Shown here one piece after another: positions 1-4,964 of a DNA stretch of 5,099 nt (its first letter is position 1; every line of letters starts with the position of its first letter). The DNA comes from Actinomycetales bacterium. GTDB lineage: Bacteria; Actinomycetota; Actinomycetes; Mycobacteriales; Mycobacteriaceae. Both the position numbers and the translations under genes were made by a program. Under the pieces are notes generated by a model that had not been told where the DNA came from, made no database searches, and worked only from the letters and a program-made list of their open reading frames with translations. The stretch is from contig DUTZ01000532.1 in assembly GCA_012841845.1 (NCBI GenBank), positions 1 to 5,099 on the forward strand. The letters are read 5' to 3'.

Positions 1-1646
1 AGGCCCTGGTACTGGTCGATCAGCGCGGCGACGCGGGTGCCGAAGCTGGCTCGGTCCTCGTCGGTCCACCAGTCCACGAGGTTGCCCTCGCCGTCGTACT
101 TGGAGCCCTGGTCGTCGAAGCCGTGGCCGATCTCGTGGCCGATCACGGCGCCGATCGCGCCGTAGTTGGCGGCGTCGTCGGCGTCGACGTCGAAGAACGG
201 CGGCTGGAGGATGGCGGCCGGGAAGACGATCTCGTTCATCACCGGGTTGTAGTAGGCGTTGACGGTCTGCGGGGTCATGTGCCACTCGCCGCGGTTGACG
301 GGGCCGCCGAGCTTGCCCAGCTCGTAGGCGTGCTCGAACTCCGCGGACCGGCGCACGTTGCCCAGCAGGTCGTCGGGCCGCACCTCGAGCGCGGAGTAGT
401 CGCGCCACTCGTCCGGGTAGCCGATCTTGGGCGTGAACCGCGCGAGCTTGGCCAGCGCCTTCTCCCGGGTGGCCGGGGTCATCCACGGCAGCCGCTCGAT
501 CGAGTACCGGTAGGCGTCGGTGAGGTTGTCGACGAGCTCCTCCATGCGCGCCTTGTGCCCGGGCGGGAAGTGGCGGGCCACGTACGCCTTGCCCACCTCC
601 TCGCCGAGCGCGCCCTCGACGGCGCCGACGCCGCGCTTCCAGCGGGCCTTGATCTCCTCGGTGCCGGACAGGGTGGTGCCGTAGAAGCGGAAGTCCTCCT
701 CGACGAGCGCCGACGGCAGGTAGGGCGCGCGGGAGCCGATGATCCGCCAGCGCAGCCAGTCCTGCCACGTCTCGAGCGGCTCGGAGTCCCACAGCGCGGC
801 GACGGCCGTGAGGAAGTCGGGCTGCATGGCGACGAGCCGCCCGAACGTCTCCTCGGTGCCGCCGACCTCGCGCGCCCAGTCGTGCCACGGGAAGCCGGGC
901 GCCAGCTCGGGCAGCTCGTCCCAGGTCACGGGGTTGTAGGTCTTGTCGGCGTCGCGGCGGGCCACCACGTCCCAGTGCGCGGCGGCGATCCGGGTCTCCA
1001 GCGCGACGATCCCCTCGGCGCGGCGGCGGGCCTCGTCGTCGTCGCCCCCGGAACCGTCACCGGCGCCCTCCCCGGTGCCCACCAGTCCGGCGAGCCCGAG
1101 CATCCGCGCCACGTGCGCCGTGTACTCCTCGCGGATCTCCGCGTACTGGTCCTCGCGGTAGAACGACTCGTCGGGCAGGCCGATGCCGTACTGCACCAGG
1201 TAGAGGATGTACTCGGTGGAGTTCTTGGCGTCGTTGTTGACGTAGGCGCCGATGAGCCCGGCCACGCCGACCCGCTCGAGCCGCGCCATGGCCAGCGCGA
1301 GGGCGTGGGCGTCGGCGGCGCCGTCGACCTCGGCGAGGTCCGGGGCGAGCGCGCCCACGCCGGCGGCCTCGACGGCGTCGGTGTCCATGAACGAGGCGTA
1401 GAAGGCGCCGATCTTCGAATCCACCGGCGCGTCGGTGATGATGTCGCGCACCCGCTCCTCGGACAGGTCGCGCAGGGCGAGGAAGGCGCCGTCGATCGGC
1501 CGGTCCGCGGGGATCACGTGCTCGCGGATCCACGTGCCGTTGACGTGGGTGTAGAGGTCGTCCTGCGGCCGCACCGCGGCGTCGACGTACTGCAGGTCCA
1601 GGCCGGAGGGGCGCGGGGTGCCGGTGGGGGTCTCGGTGACGGTCAT
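1..1646 (-). CDS. zmp1: M13 family zinc metallopeptidase, Zmp1/PepO-like (C-terminus cut off by window edge)
   Basis: This is a neprilysin-type (M13) zinc endopeptidase; the 548 N-terminal residues are visible. It starts MTVTETPTGTPRP, followed by the N-terminal M13 block RPQDDLYTHVNGTW (residues 26-39). The substrate-binding motif NAYYNP is at 463-468 and the zinc site HEIGH at 504-508 (bases 123-137), followed by GFDDQGSKYDGEGN. Family members run to about 660 residues. The third zinc ligand (Glu of ExxxD, expected about 60 residues after HEIGH) therefore falls outside the window, and nothing suggests a real truncation. No signal peptide or N-terminal membrane anchor is present, unlike eukaryotic neprilysins but like M. 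tuberculosis Zmp1, which it resembles throughout. A Gly/Asp-rich stretch near residues 190-203 looks like a roughly 12-residue linker insertion relative to Zmp1 as I recall it. The ATG at 1646 is chosen because family similarity begins soon after it and a -10 element sits 6 nt upstream. There is no Shine-Dalgarno. The peptide substrate is unknown. Confidence 0.95.
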   Translation of the reverse strand, partial: MTVTETPTGTPRPSGLDLQYVDAAVRPQDDLYTHVNGTWIREHVIPADRPIDGAFLALRDLSEERVRDIITDAPVDSKIGAFYASFMDTDAVEAAGVGALAPDLAEVDGAADAHALALAMARLERVGVAGLIGAYVNNDAKNSTEYILYLVQYGIGLPDESFYREDQYAEIREEYTAHVARMLGLAGLVGTGEGAGDGSGGDDDEARRRAEGIVALETRIAAAHWDVVARRDADKTYNPVTWDELPELAPGFPWHDWAREVGGTEETFGRLVAMQPDFLTAVAALWDSEPLETWQDWLRWRIIGSRAPYLPSALVEEDFRFYGTTLSGTEEIKARWKRGVGAVEGALGEEVGKAYVARHFPPGHKARMEELVDNLTDAYRYSIERLPWMTPATREKALAKLARFTPKIGYPDEWRDYSALEVRPDDLLGNVRRSAEFEHAYELGKLGGPVNRGEWHMTPQTVNAYYNPVMNEIVFPAAILQPPFFDVDADDAANYGAIGAVIGHEIGHGFDDQGSKYDGEGNLVDWWTDEDRASFGTRVAALIDQYQG

Positions 1647-1652
1647 GCGACC

Positions 1653-1658
1653 AGGTTA
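1653..1658 (-). promoter_or_regulatory. -10 element of zmp1, leaderless geometry
   Basis: On the minus strand TAACCT fits the actinobacterial -10 consensus TANNNT. It ends 6 nt before the ATG at 1646, so transcription would begin at or next to the A of the start codon. The 6-nt spacer has no purine-rich Shine-Dalgarno, which agrees with leaderless initiation. No convincing -35 is seen. The rest of the 81-bp gap (1647-1727) shows only a short GGCGC/GCGCC hairpin without a T-tract. Confidence 0.5.
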
Positions 1659-1727
1659 CGGAAGGCGCGGGGCGCCGCCTCGGGGGTGACGACGACGAGG
1701 CCGACCACCCACCGACCGGTGAGCGTC

Positions 1728-2015
1728 CTAGACCATGCCGTGCCGGGCGTTGAACTTCTGCGCGCCCTGGTAGGCGTCGACCATTCCCCAGATCCAGAGG
1801 ATCGGGTAGATGACGAACCCGATGATGATGGCCATCGACATGGCGGCGAAGAACGAGCCGACGAGGAGGCCGACGCCCTTGCCGGTCTCGCCGTTGAGGA
1901 TGGTGCCCAGGCCCGGGAGGAAGAACGAGGCCAGCAGGCTGAGGGCCGGCTCCTTGCGGGCCACCGGCGGGCCGTACGGCTGCATCCCGTACTGCTGACC
2001 GTAGGCGGGCTGCAT
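1728..2015 (-). CDS. TM2 domain-containing membrane protein (open part of a gene interrupted upstream)
   Basis: This 95-residue reading frame runs from ATG 2015 to TAG 1728-1730. Residues 1-18 are the tail of a Gly/Tyr/Gln/Pro-rich region. Then comes a charged turn (ARKEP) and a TM2-type domain. Its first hydrophobic segment is about 24-40 ([18 protein letters not shown]). A long hydrophobic stretch at about 47-79 ends in the family-typical WGMVDAY. It is probably an integral cytoplasmic-membrane protein with a disordered N-terminal tail; the biochemical role of the family is not established. The start at 2015 is only the first ATG after an in-frame TGA. It has no Shine-Dalgarno and lies within the repeat region, so it is probably not the ancestral start. 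In the same frame the ATG at 2195 gives a typical N-terminus but meets TGA at codon 17. With that codon readable the protein would be 155 residues. Whether the 95-residue form is made is unknown. Confidence 0.7.
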   Translation of the reverse strand: MQPAYGQQYGMQPYGPPVARKEPALSLLASFFLPGLGTILNGETGKGVGLLVGSFFAAMSMAIIIGFVIYPILWIWGMVDAYQGAQKFNARHGMV

Positions 2016-2130
2016 CCCGTAGCCCGGCTGGCCGTACTGCGCCTGGCCGTAACCCGGCTGGCCGTACTGCGTCTGGCCGTAGCCCGGCTGGCCGAACTGC
2101 GGCTGACCGTAGCCGGGCTGACCGTACGGC
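1981..2130 (-). repeat. 30-bp tandem repeat encoding Gly/Tyr/Gln/Pro decapeptides
   Basis: Five consecutive 30-bp units (boundaries at 1981, 2011, 2041, 2071 and 2101) share a core seen on the plus strand as ctggccgtagcccggctggc. The three units 2011-2100 are nearly identical; the outer ones are degenerate. On the coding strand they give decapeptides such as [20 protein letters not shown] and [10 protein letters not shown]. Such tails are usually disordered, and copy number can vary by slipped replication. Confidence 0.85.
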
Positions 2131-2195
2131 TGGTCGCCGTACGGTCAGCCGCTGTATCCCTCGTAGGGTTCCGGACTGGGCGGAGGCGTCGTCAT
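2016..2195 (-). pseudogene. 5' part of the TM2 gene, cut off by in-frame TGA at codon 17
   Basis: In frame with the TM2 coding region, ATG 2195 begins MTTPPPSPEPYEGYSG, a usual opening for actinobacterial TM2-domain proteins. TGA follows at 2145-2147. The frame then continues as [13 protein letters not shown] and decapeptide repeats down to codon 60, joining the ATG at 2015 without a frameshift. No ATG, GTG or TTG lies in this frame between the TGA and 2015. A -10 element is placed exactly for leaderless start at 2195, which supports 2195 as the original start. The interruption may be a real nonsense mutation, a recent lesion or a sequence error; it involves a single codon. Codon use and composition match the downstream part, so decay, if real, is recent. 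Confidence 0.65.
2116..2150. repeat. perfect 15-bp inverted repeat with 5-nt loop, holding the in-frame TGA
   Basis: The left arm GGCTGACCGTACGGC (2116-2130) and right arm GCCGTACGGTCAGCC (2136-2150) are exact reverse complements separated by TGGTC. On the minus-strand mRNA the hairpin starts at codon 16 of the TM2 gene. The in-frame UGA occupies stem positions 4-6 of its first arm. The symmetry extends neither outward (G/G at 2115 and 2151) nor into the loop. There is no T-tract, so it is not a standard intrinsic terminator. Confidence 0.85.
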
Positions 2196-2201
2196 GCCCC
2201 C

Positions 2202-2231
2202 AGGATATCCCCGGTCGCGCCCGGTTCTCGA
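2202..2231 (-). promoter_or_regulatory. promoter of the TM2 gene, leaderless geometry
   Basis: On the minus strand the -10 is TATCCT (2202-2207), matching TANNNT. The -35-like TCGAGA (2226-2231, four of six matches to TTGACA) lies 18 bp upstream. The -10 ends 6 nt before the ATG at 2195, so the transcript would begin at the start codon. The spacer GGGGGC is too close to the start to be a normal Shine-Dalgarno. The remainder of the 93-bp gap to the DUF4395 stop holds only a 10-bp GC palindrome (2258-2267). Confidence 0.55.
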
Positions 2232-2288
2232 CCCGCGGTCCCGCGCCCGTCCCGCTCCCGCCGGCGGCGCGGCGTCAGCCCCGTGCCG

Positions 2289-2801
2289 TCATCCTCGGGC
2301 CGTCATCCCCGGCCGCGCCCAGATGTCGGCGCACTCGACGCAGGCGTCGTCGGCGACCACCCCGGCCCGCTGGAGCTGCGCGTACATCCAGCAGCCCAGG
2401 CAGAAGCCGAGCGCGGCCTCGGCCAGGGCGGCGGCCACGAGCACCCCGAGCAGCACGAGCCCGGCCGTGGTGAGGCCCGCGAGGAGCAGGCCGAGCACGA
2501 TCGCCGACATGACCAGGCCGATCCCCTGCGCGAAGCGCTTGGGCCGGCCGGCGACGAGCTTCGGCTCGGCGGCCACGCGCGGCGCGAGGACGTGCACCGA
2601 CAGGCGCCCGAACGGCGAGTACCGGGGGCCGCCGGCCACGCGGAGGACGAAGCCCACGACGAGCGCCACGGCCAGCCAGATCCGCACGGGCTCCGGGGAG
2701 AGCATCGTGGCCACGGCCAGCATCACGACCAGGGCCGCCGTGCAGCGGGCGGCGTGGTCGTTGACGACCTCCGGGAAGGCGAAGACCTCGCGCAGGCTCA
2801 T
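2289..2801 (-). CDS. DUF4395 domain-containing membrane protein with two CxxC motifs
   Basis: This is a complete 170-residue protein from ATG 2801 to TGA 2289-2291. It matches the DUF4395 pattern: a short N-terminal segment with VVNDHAARC, hydrophobic segments at about 20-35 and 40-57, a polar loop with RYSPFGRL and PKRFAQGIGL, then hydrophobic segments at about 92-109 and 111-133. These run into the family signature GFCLGCWMY (CxxC at 134-137). After the domain a hydrophilic tail adds a second CxxC, ACVECADIW (154-157). It is predicted to be a cytoplasmic-membrane protein with three or four spans. The function is not established. From memory, DUF4395 genes are often found near rhodanese or thioredoxin-like genes, which would suit a thiol or sulfur role, but no such gene is in this window. 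The start has a GAGGAG Shine-Dalgarno 7 nt upstream. It lies 92 bp after fusA2 with its own promoter and operator. Confidence 0.9.
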   Translation of the reverse strand: MSLREVFAFPEVVNDHAARCTAALVVMLAVATMLSPEPVRIWLAVALVVGFVLRVAGGPRYSPFGRLSVHVLAPRVAAEPKLVAGRPKRFAQGIGLVMSAIVLGLLLAGLTTAGLVLLGVLVAAALAEAALGFCLGCWMYAQLQRAGVVADDACVECADIWARPGMTARG

Positions 2802-2808
2802 GGGGCGT

Positions 2809-2814
2809 CTCCTC
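2809..2814 (-). promoter_or_regulatory. ribosome binding site of the DUF4395 gene
   Basis: GAGGAG on the minus strand lies 7 nt before ATG 2801. This fixes the start inside a longer open frame that runs far upstream, antisense-like, through fusA2. Confidence 0.75.
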
Positions 2815-2828
2815 GATCGCGACACACG

Positions 2829-2846
2829 GTAGACCGACCTGTCTAC
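2829..2846. promoter_or_regulatory. palindromic operator, TetR/NemR-like, upstream of DUF4395
   Basis: GTAGACCGACCTGTCTAC has perfect 6-bp inverted arms GTAGAC/GTCTAC around a 6-bp centre. The inner TAGACC-N4-TGTCTA differs at one position from TAGACC-N4-GGTCTA, which I recall as the NemR (TetR family) box. It lies just downstream of a candidate -10 and 27 bp before the DUF4395 start, where a bound repressor would block transcription. The regulator gene is not in the window. The identity of the binding protein is inferred. Confidence 0.55.
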
Positions 2847-2856
2847 GTCGTCGTCG

Positions 2857-2862
2857 ATCCTA
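2857..2862 (-). promoter_or_regulatory. -10 element of the DUF4395 gene
   Basis: TAGGAT on the minus strand fits TANNNT. It places transcription start near 2850, immediately before the palindrome at 2829-2846, giving a 5' leader of about 50 nt with a Shine-Dalgarno. No good -35 is seen at 16-18 bp upstream, where the sequence is G/C-only. A promoter depending on an activator or an alternative sigma factor is possible. Confidence 0.45.
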
Positions 2863-2893
2863 CGCCCCGACCCCGCGCGGCGCCCAGCCGGAC

Positions 2894-4888
2894 CTACTCC
2901 GCCGTGCGCACCAGGGCCTCCGCCACCGGCTCGTACCCGCCGGCCGCCATCCGGACGGTGCCGCGGCCACCGGTGAGCGCCCGCAACTGCGGCACGTACC
3001 GGAGCAGCTCGGCGGTGGGGACGGTCGCGGTGATCCGGCAGTGGCCGGCGGCGTCGTCCTCCGCGCCGTGGATCCGTCCGCGCCGGCCGCCCAGGTCGGC
3101 GAGCACGTCGCCCTGCGCCGTGGTGGGACAGTCCACCACGAGGTTCTGCACCGGCTCGAGCACCTGCGTGCCCGCGGACTCCAGCGCCGCGGTCAGGCCG
3201 AACGACGCGGCGGTCCGGAACGCCATGTCGGAGGAGTCGACGGAATGGGTCTTGCCGTCGACGGCCGCCACCACCAGGTCCACCACCGGGAAGCCCCGCG
3301 GCCCGCCCTTGGCCATGGCCTCCACGAGCCCCTTCTCCACGGCCTCGACGTACTGCCGCGGCACCGCGCCGCCCACGATCTCGTCGAGGAACGTCAGGCC
3401 GCTCCCCCGCTCGCCGGGCTCCACGCGCAGGCGGATCACCGCGAACTGGCCGTGGCCGCCGGACTGCTTCTTGAGCCGCCCCTCGGCCTCGGCGCGGCCG
3501 GCCGCCGTCTCGCGGTAGGCGATGCGCACCTCCTCCACCTCGACCCGCACCCCGTGGGCCCGCTCGAGCCGCTCGACCACCACGTCGAGGTGCACGTCGC
3601 CCTGCCCCAGCAGGACGAGCTGGCCGGTGTCGGCGCGCTGCTCCACCGCGAGCGACGGGTCCTCCGCCGTCATCCGGCGCAGCGCCTCGGGCAGCCGGTC
3701 GGCGTCGCCCCGCGCCCGGCCGCGCACCGCCCGCGCGTAGACCGGGGCCGGCACCCCGAGGTCCGCGAGCGTCACCGGTCGGCCCGGCAGGGCGAGCAGC
3801 GACCGCGTGGGCGAGTCCTCCAGCCGGCCCACCGCGCCGATCTCGCCGGCCTCCAGCCGGTCCACGTGCTCGGTGACCGCGCCGCGCATCCGCAGCAACT
3901 GCCCCAGCCGCTCGGCGTGCCCGGTCGAGGTGTTGACCAGCTCGTCGCCCGCCCGCACCGTCCCGGAGAGCACCTTGAACTGCGAGAGCCGGCCCACGTA
4001 CTGGTCGGCCACCGTGTGGAACACCTGGAGCAGCGGCCCGCCGCCCGGGTCCGCCGGCACGCGCGTGAGCTCCCCGCCCACGAGCACCCCGGAGCCGCGC
4101 ACCGCGGGCGACGGCCCCACCGCGCAGACCAGGTCCAGCAGGTGCCCGAGCCCCACCTCCTCGGTGGCCGAGGTCACGACGAGCGGGAACTCCTCCGACG
4201 CGGCCACCTCCGCCGCGAGCGTGCGCTCGACCTCCGCGGCGGTGAGCTGCTCGCCGTCGAGGTAGCGCTCGAGCTGCTCGTCGTCGGTGCCCGAGCCCAC
4301 GATCTCCTCGACCACCGCGTCGTGGAACTCCGCATCCGCCGAGTCCAGCGTGCCGCGCACGCGGGTGAACCGCTCGCCGTCGGCGTCCGGGGCGTCCAGC
4401 GGCAGGACGTGCTCGCCGAAGGCCGCGCGGAGCTGGTCCAGGACGGCGTGGAAGTCGGCGCCCTTCTTGTCCTCCTTGGTGACGACGACGACCCGCGGCA
4501 CCCCCAACTCCCGGCAGCGGCGCCACACGCGGCGCGTCCCGACCGTCGGGCCCTCGAGCGCCGACACGGCGACCAGCGCGAGGTCGGCCACCGTGAGCGC
4601 GGCGTCCACCTCGCCGGAGAAGTCCTCGTGGCCGGGGGTGTCGAGAAAGGTGAGCGCGTACGCCCGCCCCTCGTGTTCCCAGGTGAGCGGCACCGGGGTG
4701 GTGGTGAGGCTGATCCCGCGGCGCGTGGCCTCGGGCGAGGAGTCGGCGACCGTCGTGCCCGCCTCCACCGTGCCCGCGCGGTCGATCACCCCGGCCTTGT
4801 GCAGCAGCGCCTCGAGCAGCGTGGTCTTGCCGGCATCCGAGGCGCCGACGACGGCGACGGTGCGGATCCTGTCGGTGTTCGTGGACAT
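2894..4888 (-). CDS. fusA2: elongation factor G-like translational GTPase (EF-G2/FusA2 type)
   Basis: This is a complete 664-residue EF-G paralogue. G domain (about 8-255): P-loop GASDAGKTT at 15-23, switch I RRGISLTT at 56-63, switch II DTPGHEDF at 83-90 with the catalytic-type His87, G4 TKED at 137-140 (Asn of NKxD replaced by Thr, Asp kept), and G5 TSAT at 239-242. Domain II is about 285-365 and domain III about 395-445 (LGQGDVHLDVVVERL). Domain IV is about 452-575, with KKQSGGHGQF (473-482) and the tip-loop block HSVDSSDMAF (548-557). Domain V runs to the end. It is slightly shorter than housekeeping EF-G (about 700 residues). It stands alone, without rpsL, rpsG or tuf, and matches M. tuberculosis FusA2 (Rv0120c) in overall pattern as I recall it. 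It should bind GTP and the ribosome, but translocation activity of this paralogue class is uncertain. ATG 4888 is preferred over the in-frame ATG at 4903 because AAGGAG lies just upstream of it and overlaps the codons of the longer form. Confidence 0.93.
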   Translation of the reverse strand: MSTNTDRIRTVAVVGASDAGKTTLLEALLHKAGVIDRAGTVEAGTTVADSSPEATRRGISLTTTPVPLTWEHEGRAYALTFLDTPGHEDFSGEVDAALTVADLALVAVSALEGPTVGTRRVWRRCRELGVPRVVVVTKEDKKGADFHAVLDQLRAAFGEHVLPLDAPDADGERFTRVRGTLDSADAEFHDAVVEEIVGSGTDDEQLERYLDGEQLTAAEVERTLAAEVAASEEFPLVVTSATEEVGLGHLLDLVCAVGPSPAVRGSGVLVGGELTRVPADPGGGPLLQVFHTVADQYVGRLSQFKVLSGTVRAGDELVNTSTGHAERLGQLLRMRGAVTEHVDRLEAGEIGAVGRLEDSPTRSLLALPGRPVTLADLGVPAPVYARAVRGRARGDADRLPEALRRMTAEDPSLAVEQRADTGQLVLLGQGDVHLDVVVERLERAHGVRVEVEEVRIAYRETAAGRAEAEGRLKKQSGGHGQFAVIRLRVEPGERGSGLTFLDEIVGGAVPRQYVEAVEKGLVEAMAKGGPRGFPVVDLVVAAVDGKTHSVDSSDMAFRTAASFGLTAALESAGTQVLEPVQNLVVDCPTTAQGDVLADLGGRRGRIHGAEDDAAGHCRITATVPTAELLRYVPQLRALTGGRGTVRMAAGGYEPVAEALVRTAE

Positions 4889-4892
4889 GCTG

Positions 4893-4898
4893 CTCCTT
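4893..4898 (-). promoter_or_regulatory. ribosome binding site of fusA2
   Basis: AAGGAG on the minus strand ends 4 nt before ATG 4888. It lies between the two possible ATG starts (4903 and 4888) and decides for 4888, although the spacing is on the short side. Confidence 0.7.
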
Positions 4899-4918
4899 CG
4901 CACGGTGCGGTGCCGACC

Positions 4919-4924
4919 AGCCTA
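4919..4924 (-). promoter_or_regulatory. -10 element of fusA2
   Basis: TAGGCT on the minus strand fits TANNNT and would start transcription near 4912, giving a leader of about 25 nt that contains the AAGGAG. That start would place the ATG at 4903 only about 10 nt into the message, another reason to prefer 4888. No clear -35 is visible. Confidence 0.4.
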
Positions 4925-4951
4925 TTGCCGCGCGGGATGCCGCGATCCGGT

Positions 4952-4957
4952 TATCGT
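4952..4957 (+). promoter_or_regulatory. -10 element of the lipoprotein gene, leaderless geometry
   Basis: TATCGT fits TANNNT and ends 7 nt before ATG 4965, so the message would begin at or within a base of the start codon. No Shine-Dalgarno is present (CGGGCCC precedes the ATG). A TTGCCG at 4925-4930 resembles a -35 but its 21-bp spacing is too long to trust. With the fusA2 promoter it makes a compact divergent region within 76 bp. Confidence 0.45.
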
Positions 4958-4964
4958 CGGGCCC

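Noticed and set aside
1057..1533. Minus-strand open frame of 158 codons inside zmp1.
   Set aside because: It lies wholly inside zmp1 in a different frame and is Arg-rich without motifs. It is a shadow frame.
1664..1676. GGCGC-GGG-GCGCC hairpin as terminator of the TM2 gene.
   Set aside because: The stem is only 5 bp, no T-tract follows, and it lies in the promoter-proximal region of zmp1. Such short GC palindromes occur often by chance here.
2145..2147. The in-frame TGA as a selenocysteine codon, since a hairpin surrounds it.
   Set aside because: The codon lies in a low-complexity Gly/Tyr/Gln/Pro tail with no catalytic role, and Gln is the residue expected there. The hairpin is explained by local repeat sequence. 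No selenocysteine machinery is visible.
2258..2267. CCGCCGGCGG palindrome after the DUF4395 gene as a terminator.
   Set aside because: It has no loop and no T-tract, and such G/C-only palindromes are frequent at this base composition.
123..3518. A plus-strand open frame of 1131 codons.
   Set aside because: It is antisense to zmp1, the TM2 gene, the DUF4395 gene and part of fusA2. It has an Arg/Gly/Val/His-rich composition and no recognisable domain. Long shadow frames are expected opposite GC-rich coding sequence, and the minus-strand products are clear family members.
2802..4526. Upstream extension of the DUF4395 reading frame through fusA2 (open to 4526).
   Set aside because: The extension is Arg/Ala/Gly-rich with no domain, overlaps fusA2 in another frame, and the strong Shine-Dalgarno at 2809-2814 sets the start at 2801.
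4935..4948. GGAT-N6-ATCC inverted repeat between the divergent promoters as an operator.
   Set aside because: The arms are only 4 bp and the symmetry does not extend, so it cannot be told from chance.
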